Translations under genes and position numbers: made by a program
Notes under the pieces: generated by a model
What the model was told of the DNA's origin: nothing
Databases searched by the model: none
What the model saw: only the letters and a program-made list of their open reading frames with translations
Shown here: positions 47,343 to 59,990 of the stretch, piece by piece
Position numbering within the stretch: the first letter of the stretch is position 1
Layout: each line of letters opens with the position of its first letter
Assembly: GCA_963920765.1 (NCBI GenBank)
Contig: OY987246.1
Coordinates: forward strand, 8,868,501 to 8,932,500
Source of the DNA: Ulota crispa
Taxonomy: Eukaryota; Streptophyta; Bryopsida; Orthotrichales; Orthotrichaceae
Length of the DNA stretch: 64,000 bases
Direction of reading: 5' to 3'

Positions 47343-48246
47343 CCCCTAAAGGACCAACTGTTTGTTCAACGGACAAATGGGATTTTGGGCATGTACCTAT
47401 GGTCAAACTACTTTGCATGATTTTTTGAAACTTTTATTGAAGATGGAATTCAAAGATCTATGTGGGCATCTAATTTTTATTCCAATTGATGCGAGGGAAC
47501 AAAACTTATGCCCATATAAGCACAAATTTTGGGACTCTGGGCAAGAAAACAAATTCTTACAAAAACTTGATTTTTTTCTCATAGATTATATCTTTGTCTA
47601 CATTTGAAGCTTTGATTCATTCCATTTGGACTACTTATGAGAAAATTATGGACAATCTTGTTTTTTGGGCAGTTCAAGCATCTTCTTGAAAAATAACTTG
47701 TAAACTTCATTTTTGAATGCAATTTTAACATTTTTTCAAAAAAATTTGTTGGAGAGGGTGAAGTTTGATTTCTAGAACAATCTCACCATTGGGATCATTG
47801 CATTTCATTTCCATTGGAGGGTTATTAGCAATTTAAGTTTTTGTTCAATCTCATACCTTCTTTTGCCTAATTTTTTTTAAAGAATGAACATTAATTATTT
47901 TTTGTTATTTTTTTTTCCCAAGATTACCAACTCAACTTCCCACCATGAAAAAATAGAATTCCAAACTCTGTGGTGCAAAAATTTGAAGTTAAAAAAGTTC
48001 AAAGTTAAATAATCTAATCATGCAAGGTGCAAAAAAAGCTATTTTTTACTTTTTAAATGCAAATATCTTCCAACCTGTATGGGCAAAGTTCTTGAGTTTT
48101 GTGTGACACATTCTTATAGTAGTCTAGTACAAGATCCTTTGGTTAGATATGCAAAAAGACCAATTTTCAAACTTTTTTACTCTTTGCCATAGAGGTGACA
48201 GTTTTGAGTGTCTTTTGACAAAATAAAGGCCATGGTCCTTTAGGGC
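47343..48246. mobile_element. TTAA-type (piggyBac-like) non-autonomous element, copy 3
   Basis: TTAA on both sides (47339-47342 and 48247-48250). Termini CCCCTAAAGGACCA and, reversed, GCCCTAAAGGACCATGG. The length of 904 bp is nearly the same as copies 1 and 2. The left 150 bp align with the element starting at 63311 (GGGCATGTACCT, ACTTTTATTGA, TTCAAAGATCTATG, GGGCATCTAATTTTT). No coding region. Confidence 0.82.
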
Positions 48247-48480
48247 TTAATAACCGAATGGAATTTAAAAGTTCAAGCTATTTCAAGCATAGAAACCTCA
48301 AATCTGTATATATCCACAACCATCTAGCTATTTATTTGCTATCTTTTTTCTAAATTGAAAACCCAATATGATTGAACCTTCCAAACTTTGTACAATACAA
48401 AGTCACCTTTAAATGTTATACAAGCCCTTTTTTGACAATGTATTTTACTTGTATATACATATTCTACATTCCAAAATTAA

Positions 48481-48706
48481 CCCTTGAATGTCTAAGCATT
48501 CCACTTCAACCAATACAATACAAGGTGTTTTTCTTATATTTGGAACAAATTCAAATCTTCACTAGATTTGAGATCAACAAAGAAGTTGATGAATGAATCA
48601 AAGCGGTTCTAGTGAGCTACTTGAGATCCCAAATTAAAACTTCTTGTTGATAACAAATGCCAATTATATGACAACCTATATACTATGCCCTATGGTCATT
48701 TAAGGG
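48481..48706. mobile_element. Short TTAA-type element, copy 4
   Basis: TTAA flanks both sides (48477-48480 and 48707-48710). Termini CCCTTGAATGTC and, reversed, CCCTTAAATGACC are related to the longer copies but less alike. At 226 bp it would be an internally deleted derivative. The call is less sure than for the 900-bp copies because the inverted repeat is short. Confidence 0.5.
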
Positions 48707-49159
48707 TTAATGTACTTAATTACACCTCCACAGTGTATTGTACAAAAGCATCAATTTTTATTTCAATACACAACACAAATTTTACAAGATTATCAATACT
48801 CTCAATTGACATGTCCCAGGGACGTTTAGGGTTCACATTGATAATGAAATCTACGACCTGATTTGCTCCTAATTTTTTCATTTTCAACTTTGTATTACAA
48901 ATTGTGCACTTCAAGCACAATATTGAAATCCATCATCGCATCTAACATGGCAAAGTTATGCACCTTATGGCATTTGTTGCCTTTGGACCGTAGGGGAGGA
49001 GGGCAAAGAGAACTAACTTCGATAACTTACTAAAAATCGAGCCAGTCCTGTACAAAGGAACAGAGCCTCTCGTCTCGTCGCTGCTTGTTTATCAAAAGCT
49101 TTCAGATTTGAGAGAGGCTACAATTTGGACTGCCGATGCGGGTTTTTGTCGCAAAGCTG

Positions 49160-52100
49160 CTACAGATCGAAGCTCACAGAATGGAAATGGAACTGCGCTT
49201 GCCGATTTCGCAAGTTGTGCGATCGGCATTCCAAGGCGACGCTTTCTTGTAAGCCTTTGGATCCGCATACTAACACTCCTGTTTCTTCTCTCCGGTATCT
49301 CATAGACGCTTTCTCGAAAATCTCTGCATCGTATACGACACGTTCTGTGAGTTCAATACTTACTCCAATCGGCACGTTTGCCGAATTTTCTTACTTCTTC
49401 TTGTTTTTCGCTTATGTTTTTTGATTGCCTTAACTTAGACTGCGTGTTTTTTTGTTATTCTGTATTGAAAGATTGTTCTTTAGCTTGAAAAACACACACT
49501 GCGATTGAAATACGTGAAATGATATTAAAAACTGTTATTGAATTAGAAATTAAAGAAGGAGAACATCTCGCTTTCTGGTTATACCGCTTACGTTTTACTG
49601 TTTCGAGGTACTGTGATTGAAATACGTTAAATGATATTCAAATAGTTATCGAATTAGAAAATTAGAGAAGGAGAACTTCCCGCTTTCTGGTTATACCGCT
49701 TACGTTTTACTGTTTCGAGGTACTGCGATTGAAATACGTTAACTGATATTCAAAATTGTTATTGAATTAGAAATTGGAGAAGGAGAGTATCTCGCTTTCT
49801 GGTTATACCGCTTACGTTTTACTGTTTCGAGTTTTCTTGCATCAGACGTAGACGGAGTTCATTGACCAGGTTTACGGAATAGCAGAATCTCCTGTTTTTA
49901 TTACAATTTTGATGCGCATTTTTAATTTTTTTAGGCTGCTTTTTTTCGATTTTGTTTTCAATGGACTCTGTTTAAGCTGCGAATGCACAGAGGAAGAGTG
50001 AGAAACGTTAAAATACTATTATTGAAATAGAAACTGGAGTTTGAAATAAGTTGATTTGTTCAGTTTTCCTGTAACGATGCAGTAGACGTTCAGATTAGGT
50101 TGAATCAGGTCGAACAGAAACGGAGTTTACTAAATTAGCTAGCAGAGAGAATGGGAGGTAGAATTAGATCCAATTACGACAGAGTTTGTTAGACGAGTTC
50201 ATGAGACAGTTGGTGAGGTTGAAGTGTGTCGACGTACCTTGGAAACTAGGTCGGGAGCCTTTGGTAATTGAACACATTTCCATTAAGGTTGCAGGTTGAG
50301 CTTCGAGGGTGTCCGTGCGCTCCTGCTTTGCGGGATTATCAGCGGTAGGATTGCTCGGGGTTTGTGGCAAGGAATTCGATTTTGGATGAATGTGACGCCA
50401 TGGCGGGATCCAGAGGAGAAGCACGGCGCCTCCGCAGACGACAATTCCCACGGCTGTGCTGATGAAAAAGAGAAACACGTCGAGGGCGGATGGCAATGGA
50501 CTCGTGGTGTAGTCTCGTGGCTTGCGAACGTAGAGATTGAAGAGACCGGATGTTAAAACGAAGCCCGTAACTGATGCGAGAATTATGGCGACCATGAGCA
50601 GATTCTGGCTCGATGTCGGCGATGATAAACTCGAAATACTGGAGCTTTCGTCAACCACGGATTGTTCATCTCTTTTGCTCGCGGCACAGGTGGCTTCGAA
50701 CTCGAGTATCTTGGAGTCGAATTGCGAGAAGTCATTGATGGCGTCGTCGCGGGTAACGAATACCTCTATTTCGAGGGAGAAGCTGTTGATGTCTTCAAGG
50801 CGTGGGCAGATTTCAGCAGGCCGGATGTCGCGTAAGGCAGAGATCTCAGAGATGCTCCGGACACTCCATATGAGTTGCACACGAACGGGGAGTTTCTCCT
50901 GCTTCAGCTGGTGGCGCTTCAGCAGATCGTTAAGGATAGCAAGGAAGGGAGTGATCCCTGCCCCGCCCGCGACCAGCATCAGATTCTTGTACCTGACACG
51001 CGACAGGTAAAACATAAGAGAAACAATTCGACGATGCTGGTGCTTGGAGCACCACTCGCAAGGGAAGTATGAAGGATGATGGTTACCTGAGAAAATAGTC
51101 TTTCTCGTGGCCGTATGGACCTTCAGCGTGCAGTTTGAGCGCGAAAGGGCATTCAAGTTTGGGATCTATTGCCTGAGTAGCTAAATTTTCAATGATGGCG
51201 GAGTGGAGGCTATGCGTCCAGTCCCCGAGAGGCTTGATACAGATAGCGATTGTGTTGGAGGTGTTGAGAGAGCTGGATGCGCTGCTGAAGGGGTGCCATT
51301 CCAGGCGTGAAATCCCTGGTACGTTGATGTATACAAAACTCAATGCATTGTACTCAAACCCTGCACATCATTGCAACCACAGCAGCTTTTCTTAGAATTG
51401 AATATTAAAACTAGATTCCTCAAAAGACAAAAGACGGTACATTTTTTGAAAACGTAGATTGCAGATTTTTTTCCCGGAACAGAATATACCCGGTTTGATA
51501 GGGATCTTGAGCTCTACAAGACCACTGGGCAGCACTTGAGCGGAGACGCCAGTTAACCTTGTCCGAGACTGCACCATCCGCAGGAACCTGTCGATGAAGA
51601 AGAGGAAGATCCCGCCCATACACTTGCCCATGTTTCCTTTGCCAACATGCCATACATAGAACGCCAAAAGCACGACGTACAACTGATGCGTGCCATGAAA
51701 CAAGTTGAAATACCGGAACCGCACCGGAGCCAACGCCGTTATCCATATCAGAATTCCCGTAATCGCCGCAATTACTCCAGGCAAATTTGCAATACCTTCT
51801 TGAGAATATTTCCAATCGATCACCTAAACAGAAAGGCATTCATCAGTGAGAGTGATATAAGCTGCACATCTTCTGCCCTTTTGAGCCAAAAATCGAGGGG
51901 GGTTTGAAGACATACCATGTGGCTTTCATGTCTGGAGCTGTAGTAGATGGAGTAAATAATGCCGTGCATTGTAATCAGGAGCATAGTCAAGTGGCCCAGC
52001 CATCGGTGGTAGCGCACAGAGTGCTCAAATGACACGTGGACCAAGCGCAGTATAGGCGATCCTCTTGTCACAGGGATGAAGAGTAGTGTCATGACGAAGG

Positions 52101-54305
52101 GGATCACCTTGCCAAAGAGCTCCCCGGATTTGTCCAATTTTGCTTGCCATCTGTGCATACAACAAGCGAAATGCAACGGGTGTCAAGGAACTCCAGTTTC
52201 AGTAAGCTTGATCTAAACCCTAACCGTGCATTTGACCGGCTATGGCACATTGAGGCATGAAGGACGTCCTCTTCAAAATTTTCATTATTTATTAGATTGA
52301 TTGAGGAGGTGAGTTAGCTTACCTCTTCTCCAAACCCGGAATCTCTTCCCCGTGGTTGATGCTATCGAATCGAGGTACGGTTAAGTTGGTGGTGAAGCAC
52401 ACCACGACAAATAGCACTAAGCCTATTGCGAACAAATCAATGGCTGTCAAGATCCCCAACGGACTCCTCACTACCAGAGGCTGCGTCCATATGCACCTCG
52501 AAAAAGCCGCCCATAGTCTCTGAAGCTTGGAGTATTTGCTGTCGTTAACCTCGAGCTCCCTGAAAGCATATCGACATTGACGTTGACGCTTTAAGAAACT
52601 GCGAAAATCACTGGTTCTAGCACTTTTCTGTGCTAGGACTAGATTCACCCCAAGGATGAATTCAAGACCCTTGGTTATACTCTTCTGGGTACAATCAGGA
52701 AATAGTAGTAAAATTTTATAGGACTCTAGAGATCTTTCCAAAAAAGTACGATCTCTACTAGCGAGCGTTGCCTTACGTTTCTAGAAGAGGACCGGGTCCT
52801 CTTTGTTGCTGATAGTGAAAGTAGTGGGACCCTATTGCGCACTAATTACGCCGTTCGCTCACAAGGAAGATCGAAGTACACCAACCCGGGGCACGGAATT
52901 CTGTCATCTTCGCAATTGAGGGGAGAATTATTCATGATAAGTAGTCAGCAGTTGGCCTAAATCAAAGACAATAATCACCGCAAGGGTTCTGTTTTGTTGG
53001 TGCCAAACCAAATTCCTAAGCCCCTATCAGATGCGTAATTACAACAGGGTCAATGAACCATATGGCGAATCTGAGGGTGATACCAAATTCGAATTTTTGC
53101 GGTTAACTGTCTCGTTTCTGGCCGGGTTTAGAGCTTGAATCATAGACAGGATTCTCAGAGGAAGCGATGATGGGGGTTGACTGGTCAACTGAAATCCATC
53201 TACAACAGGATAAAAATGGTATCTTTGACACAATTCAACTCCATTCTAGTGCAGTGAATCATTCTAACGAAGAGAAACAGGAGGAGCTCCCGCCAACTTG
53301 ACCTTCAATTCACGAATTGTCAAGGCGTATCTGTCCATCGAGAGAAGGAACTCAACACTGCAGAGGAGGTGATCGAGCTAAGTAATTCTGTAGCTCAAAA
53401 TTCAGCACTTAACCGAAGACCCTAACTCGATGTTGCTACTTAATTCTATCGGCAGCTATGGGATTGTAAGCGACGAAATTATGACTGGGATTCTCTTCAA
53501 GAAATAGATCGATTACAGTTCTGAGGAATCGGCCAAGGGATACTTACGTCTTTGCAGGAAACCTCTTGGTTAACTCGAGATGGAGCAACGAAAAGATGGC
53601 CAACGCAATCACAGGACACGCGTACAGTACGTAAAAGGTTGCTGCAGAAATCACAACAAAGATGGCATGAAGGTGCAGAATTTTATTAGAAGTTGCACAT
53701 CAGTCTCCGTTGTGAGTAACTCAATTCCAATTTATATAACTTCGAATCAAAGTATAATTATCACGTCTGAGAATTATAAGATTGCTTTCTCGAACGAGAA
53801 AGATTCTGAAAACGTAACGTCGATAAGTTTTTTCATTTAGAAAGTTGAAAATAGTTAGAAAGGATCATTAATCTTAGCATCATAAATGGCTTGCTCGATC
53901 GCATGTCAAAGTATAGAGTGAGTTCGTGATAGCAGATTCCGAATCTATTCCTAATTGAGATTATAATGCGCTCGTTGCAGGGAATTGAACTCCAATTGAA
54001 AACAAGATCCTGCTAACTGCAGTCTAGATTGATTCATCAGAGAATCCAGAGGACTTACCACTTGTGCCAAAGAAGCTGGAGACAACATGGATGGACACGT
54101 CCTGCTTGAACCTGCTTCCGGGAGTGGTTGGATACAACAGCCACAGCACAATCCATAGCAGTGCTACTGCCCAACACAACGCTCGCAGCCCAATTTTCAA
54201 CACTCCTGCAGCCTTCTGTCTCCTTGCACTACCAGTGCTGTGACTGTTGTCAACGGGCAAGAGCACCTCCACCAACCTCATCACTCTCATCTGGGTAATC
54301 ATCAT
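49160..54305 (-). CDS. FRO: Ferric reduction oxidase (FRO family)
   Basis: Eight exons: 54305-54059, 53641-53548, 52559-52323, 52150-51916, 51823-51490, 51315-51087, 50992-50238, 49323-49160, giving 764 residues; all junctions GT-AG. FROs move electrons from NADPH via FAD and two hemes across a membrane to reduce Fe(III), sometimes Cu(II). Seen: N-terminal membrane helix (about 43-59); ferric-reductase core with heme histidines H241 and H255 (YHRWLGH...MHG) and H317 and H330 (THQLY...WHVG); FAD motif HPFSS (390-394); NADPH motif LVAGGAGITPF (465-475); two more helices (about 575-660) inside the NADPH lobe, as in plant FROs; and a C-terminal GVLVCGSKGLQES block ending FHSVSFDL. In-frame stops upstream and the MMITQM start fix the N-terminus. 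Whether it works at the plasma membrane, chloroplast or vacuole cannot be told. Intron 7 (914 bp) carries a triplication. Confidence 0.95.
49501..49831. repeat. 112-bp tandem triplication in FRO intron 7
   Basis: Three copies start G(C/T)GATTGAAATACGT at 49501, 49613 and 49725, each ending CGTTTTACTGTTTCGAG. The second halves (CTTTCTGGTTATACCGCTTA) are identical in all three, the first halves differ slightly. It lies inside the last intron of the FRO gene. Confidence 0.92.
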
Positions 54306-54309
54306 CCTA

Positions 54310-55930
54310 TATCTGCTTCTGCGAGAACTAGCTAAGTATCTAGATCCACCAACTCCTCCTGACACCGGAGTACGCAAGCATGCTGAGAGTACTCACTCCG
54401 CAGGAGCTGCTCAATTTGCAGGACGATTTCCACATCTCTGACTGATTTGCAGGTGATCACATGACTTAGACCGTCACGGTACGCAATTGGAGAGTGACGA
54501 CTGATCGACCCTGTCTACAGAACTGGTGAGTGAGTCAACATTAGAGGAAAAATGAGCTCAAGATAAGGCTCCTATGGGAAGTAGTTGGAGGGGTCAAAAG
54601 CATCAAAATGTAAAATCCTTTTTCAAATAAAAAGAGACTAATACCCTATTCTGCTTACAAGTACTTCATGAGAGTAGTATTTTCTTACAATATCATATCA
54701 TATGCTCTTTGTTTGATGATTGTCCTTGTTTAATTGGGAATTCTAGTCCTAGTTTATTCTTGTGTCCCACTAAAGAATCTTGCATTTGTCATTGTCATGT
54801 TATTATATTGTTTTTCATCATCAATCCTTTTGTTATGTACCATGGTACATTTGAGTACTTCACACAAAATAGAGACCCTTGTGTAAGTACTTACCTATGT
54901 TTCTCCTACCTCAATAAATAAAGTGATTAGTCAAGGTGTAGGAGCCTTCTCTTGAGCTCATTTTTCTATAAACGGTTTGCTAGTTTACGAAGTGAATGAA
55001 AGAATTATAAGCGGAGTTTGCTCCACTGCTCTTGACCTGCTATCAATTTCCCCGAAATCATGCAGAGATGAAGTCTAGAAGCATGTTTCCTTTTCGGCAT
55101 GATGTAGCCAACTTAAGAGCTTGTCTACCTGTATCTGAATCTGATTGTGGAGATACATCCGCCTTCAAAATGACGGGATATTCATCTAGCAATTCCTCCG
55201 AATTTATGGTCAGAGTGTTAGCCGCATGATTTTGTGAACTCTGGTTGAGTCTCTCTATCCATTCACAGTTTGATTCACCACACAGAGTAGAATTGTACTC
55301 TGAGTTGAAAAAGTAAATTGAGTGTATTAAACTGAGAGATCAAATGTAAGTTAGTTTGTTGTATTAGATCAAAGTAGGGGTCTGTAAATTGCACCTGGCA
55401 GTAAGTAAACTTTATTCTGGTAAAGAGTACAGTTCAGTTGTCTTACACGTCTTTGATGCAAAATTGTTTAATTCTAACATGGTTTGGATTTTGGCATACA
55501 TCACGGGGATTTGAAGATGCCGTTACGGTAATCCTGTTACTTACTACACCATTACAAGAGATGTCCTTGCAAGGTGCTTTTAGTAGGTAATGGCTACTGT
55601 CTAGACACGCATCAGATGACACTTCCCACAGTACAATGCTGGGATCATATGAGGTACAACTTTGTAGGAAGCAGAACGGCCGCCCATGCTAGTCACATCA
55701 GCAATCAGGCTGCCAAAACTAAGAGTTCACCGGCCTGGCCTCCACAATGAAGTAAGTCCACTTTGTTGACCTTCGTCAAAGCCTGGGTTGACCCTTTCCA
55801 TTGGCCGGTGAATGTGGTCAAAATGAATTAATTTCTGCCTTCCATTCCTTTTCTTTGGTTCCCTCCACGTCTTTCATGATCTCACGACGCCGCCTGTGGG
55901 GTGGCGCTCCTGCTAACACCATATTAAGTA
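54310..55930. other. Upstream region of FRO, no further gene seen
   Basis: Likely promoter and 5' leader of the minus-strand FRO gene in the first part. An open frame of 65 codons (55032-55229 plus) has ordinary amino-acid use but no family resemblance. At 55766-55821 four W-box cores (TTGACC, GTCAA, TTGACC, GGTCAA) fall within about 55 bases. Its distance of 1.5 kb from the gene makes a role in FRO control uncertain. Confidence 0.35.
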
Positions 55931-55939
55931 CTCTGGGAA

Positions 55940-58030
55940 AAAGGGTGCTTTTGGGGATTTTTGAAGGTTTTAGGTGATCATCTAAAACCAAGCTCCATCA
56001 TTTTTTTGGGTACACATGTCCTTACCTAAGAGGAGGAATTTGCAAGGGAATTTTTTTTAAGTGGCTCATACTGAATCTGATACCTTCAAATCTGGTTTAA
56101 GGTAATTTTTTGGGTTTAAGGTGGAGTACATAATGGTACCTCTTTTGCCCAGATGGTCTTCGCTCAATAATTGAAGGCAAAGGCGAGCACTCTAGGTGCA
56201 CGCTGAAGCTTTAGGGATGTGTCTTAGCTTGAACAGGGAAAAATGGCTGCTCACATACTCCAAGCCAGTGATGACACGAGGCGGCATGCACACAGGACCC
56301 ATTAGGGTGCTCGAGGTTGGCAATGCTAAACGCCAACAGAAGACCTGTATTTGAATGTTCCGTATACTTATGTTTGTTGAACGCCTTAGTGTGGCTATGG
56401 GTAGAATCGATGTGCAGGCCTAGACGGGAGGACTTTCAAAGTCCTGATTGAGATTTGTGTATCTAGTGGTACTCATGTGATATCCGTATTTCAGGGTATC
56501 AGTATCACAGGTCGAGCTGTCAGTTTCGAGAGGTGATTTTAAAAAAATTCACAAGGGTAAGTAAGTTAAGTTATTTTGTTGCTCATGAACTGCACAGGAC
56601 CAACCCTTGCTGCACAAAAAATTAGCTCACTCCAATTACCCCTGTTAGTTAACCCGAGGAGAGACACATTCGTAGCTAGGTCACGATTGATGTACTCTGC
56701 CCTTTTGTGCACTAGCACTATACGGTACCCACATGCTTGAGTGGTGAGTCCGTGACCGGCAAAAGGAAAAGGCCTGGCGTGCAGAACCCGTCTCCGTATT
56801 AGAGGTTTCTGGCTTATAGGTTTCAAACATAAAATCTGGCCTTCGAACTTCTCACCTCACAGGATCTCCGCTCACTAGTGAATTGTTTTTGTTCCCTCAC
56901 ATGCGCAAAGTCTGAGACACCTGTGAGTTTGCGGAAGTTTCTACAAAAGAAGTTTAGGGATTTGAGGACAGAGTTGAATGAGCCTTGCGAAGCCACAAAA
57001 GTGCGCTTCTGAAATTCACTCCTCACGTGAATCACGTTAGGAGTGAAGTCCAGAAGTGAGTCACCTTGCGGTGCAGTAATGAATTCACAGAGGTGAATTG
57101 CAACGTGAGCCACTTAAAAAAGTTGATGTTTGAAGCTCCCTATTAGGGGGCTTCAAACATCAACTTTTTTCGGTGACTCACGTTGCGATTCACTTTTGTG
57201 AATTTAGTAGTGAATCTTGATGTGACTCACCTTTGGACTTCACTCCTAACGTGATTCACGTGCGGAGTGAACTTCAAAAACGCACTTTTGTGGCTTCTTG
57301 AGGCTCATGCACTTGCGTCTTTAAACCCTGAAATCTTTTTCATAGAAATTTCGGCAAACTCACGAGTGTCTCAAACTTTGCGCGTGCGAGGGAATAAAAA
57401 CATTTCACTAGCAAGCGCAGATCCTGTGAGGTGAGAAGTTCGAAGGCAAGATTTTATGTTTGAAGCCTCCTATTGATCGTGAACGGGATCGTGAATAGGC
57501 GATCAATTCATTTTCACTTTGGTGCAAACTGTGGGAATTCTACTCCTCTAATGACTGAGAAATGCTCTACCGGTATTTCCATAGTCCAAACTACACAAAT
57601 AATGAAATTTCGTGTTACACTGCATTCAGCGTAATTATCCTCTTGACCATGCAACACTTTTTACCAACCGAGTGAGATTTTGTGTAAGAGCATCAGGAAT
57701 AATGAGTTAAAACTAATATGGACAAATGATTCTTTTAGTTTGTAAGTACTTCAGTCATTTTGGAGTGGGCGATATAGGCTAAACTGCCGCAATCAACCCA
57801 TGTTATAAGGGTCTTGTTGGGAAACCAGATTCCCAAGTTGTACTTCACTTTAAACCTAGCGTTTTTCTATTTGGAATCCAAACGTCAAATTTGAAGGTAT
57901 CAAATTTGGTCTTAGCCACTAAGATTTTGTCCCGTGCAAATTCCTCTGCTTAGGTGAGGCCAGGAGGGCATGTGTACCAAAAAAGTGCTGCTTAAACCTA
58001 AAACTTGACTTAAGGTGATCACCTTAACCC
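55940..58030. mobile_element. Composite inverted structure (outer inverted pair around an inverted dimer)
   Basis: 55955-56095 and 57885-58030 are inverted relatives: both carry GGTACACATG(T/C)CCT or GGGTACACATGTCCT, ACCTAAG(A/C)(G/A)GAGGAATTTGCA, AGTGGCT and TGATACC, and both outer parts have GGTGATCA. Between them lies the inverted dimer at 56818-57466. This suggests an old, roughly 2.1-kb DNA element with long terminal inverted repeats that later received the dimer, or that carries it as its own core. No transposase is seen. The exact ends are not defined. Confidence 0.5.
56818..57466. mobile_element. Inverted dimer of a MITE (650-bp palindrome)
   Basis: The left half (56818-57139) and right half (57147-57466) are reverse complements along nearly their whole length. 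They share CCTTCGAACTTCTCACCTCA, ACTCACAGG/GAGTGTCTCA-type, GCCACAAAAGTGCG, CACTCCTAACGTGA and AAGTTGATGTTTGAAGC. Each half also begins and ends with GG(C/T)TTCAAACAT in inverted orientation, so each half is itself a MITE of about 320 bp with 15-bp termini. The eight bases CTATTAGG-like sit between the halves. The halves are more GC-rich than their surroundings. Confidence 0.85.
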
Positions 58031-58049
58031 TTAAGCGTCGGGTGGGTCA

Positions 58050-59690
58050 CCATGGCCTGCCTTGACTTTAGCTTCTACAATATTTTTGCAGCTGGGTACC
58101 AATAATATTGCTTCAAAAAGTTGCAAAAGTCAATAATACATGTTGATTCCATGAAAATTGCAATACAAACAGCTTGGGACCCAATAGAGTGATTCTGAAT
58201 TTTCTCACAACTTGGGGTACCTATAATTATGAGTGTATTTGATGATTTTTTTTTGCCTTCCATGATGCACTACGCATTTATGATCACTTCTGGAAAAAAA
58301 TCAGGTCAAAATTAGTTGTTTTCTGAGATACAAAGTCTTTCTTCAAAGCCAAAGGACGTTTATCGTTTGTGTCGATGTTTAGGGGTTAAACCTAATTTAT
58401 TCCCAAAATCAGGGTTTCTTCCCAAATTAACAAATATGGAGTTTTGTGTGATTTCCTTCTATTGGTTTGGATTGCCTTTATTTTGTTGTTTGGATTTGGA
58501 GCCTTGTTTCAGACATTTAGGCATGGAATATGGGTGCCCACATGGATCACAATTTTTTTTTTCATATGATTGTATAAGCAACATTCGGCATGGAAGGCCC
58601 GAAAGCCCACTTTAGCTTGAGGAACAAGCTTATTGAACATATGAGGCAGAAATAGATATAGTACGATGCGTGCCACCATAAACCAGCAAACCGCCCTCCT
58701 GCAGCCAAATTAGTGAGCAGAGCTTTTTCTGCTTTTTTCTCTCCCCTTTATTTTGCCCTACCCCCCAAACTCCATATGGCACATGTTGATTTGGCTGATT
58801 TGGCTGGTTTGGCATGATACACATAAATGCCCTAACATAACAGAGTGTTTCTTTTTGGATTGTTATAAATTTAGTGTCTTAGCTAGTTAATTTGATTTAA
58901 ATTAATAGTATATATTGGGGCGACTAGTGCTAGAGTGGTCAATTCTTTACTTTCCTAGTGTAAAATGTCCAATAGTCACCATTTTTGAATAATTTTTGAA
59001 TGATTTTTGAATGATGATAACTTTTTTTTGACAAATGATAATTCTAATTTCTCTTTGTAACTTATTTCCTAACATCTCATTGCTTGTAGTTACAAAGAGA
59101 CATAATTTTTTGAGGGTTGTTATAAATAATTAATATGATTGTTGCATCTTTGTTGATTTATGGTGGCATTTACTATAGCACCTAAAATTTCTAAACTTTT
59201 GAGGGTTCTATAGGCAAATATGTTCATTTGTTACACATACGCTGGATTATGAATAGAAACAAATTGTTTCCTTTTGGAGAACTTTTGCATCTAAAAGACG
59301 TTTTGTTTTAAAATAAAAAAGGACAATTATCCCAGCCTACCTTACTTTGCATTAATTTATCAGCTTCGTTTGGTTTAGCTTATAAGTTTACGAGACCTGT
59401 CAATGGAATAAGAAGAATTCAAATACTGGTTTTCACTTTTCAGGTGGTAATTTGAGAGGTTGGTATCACCCAGCGCCTGACTTACTAAAAGTGCAGACTA
59501 GATAAAAGTGTTGAAAAGGCGCTCAAGTGCAACGTGTACAAGTCTGTGGACAAGGATGTGTCTTTCGATGGAAACAGGCTCTCAAGGGTACGCCGCGACC
59601 CCAATTTCCCAAAAGAGAACCAGATAGACTCCTGATTTGTTGGCTCCAGGAGGAGGCTTTGTATAAAGAGAAGTTATCTTGTGGAAATTT
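58050..59690. other. AT-rich intergenic DNA
   Basis: I see no gene. The open frame of 99 codons at 58316-58615 is rich in Phe, Cys and Leu and has no motif that I recognise. Confidence 0.4.
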
Positions 59691-59990
59691 TGTGTACACT
59701 AAATATTGCGTTTAGGTTGTTCCACACTAATTTCTTGACATTCTACATTAAATATATATTTATTGTTGTTACAGTAATTTTCATCAATAATTATTGCAAT
59801 AGATCATTTCTAAAGGACTTGACAAAAACAATAAAGTTGTAGAAAAAAAAATAGTGACGTCCAAGTCGTAAGCCATGTGAAATCCAAGTATTTAGAGAAT
59901 TGCATGCACCTCCAAGTGGTCAAGTGATGAGTCATGAGGTAAGTTTTAAGGTAAGTCAACCTAATTGTCAAGGTGGCCTAAATGAAATTT
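59690..59990. repeat. Dispersed repeat, third copy
   Basis: Same block order as 30597-30900: TGTACACTAAATATTGC, CTAATTTCTTGACATTCTAC, ATTATTGCAATA, CACCTCCAAGTGGTCAAG, GATGAGTCATGAGG. There are no coding motifs. Confidence 0.65.

Noticed and set aside
50296..51072. Plus-strand open frames of 86 and 157 codons
   Set aside because: They are antisense shadows of FRO exon 7.
55032..55229. 65-codon open frame upstream of FRO
   Set aside because: Amino-acid use is normal but there is no family match, promoter or splice evidence; kept only as a note in the region entry.
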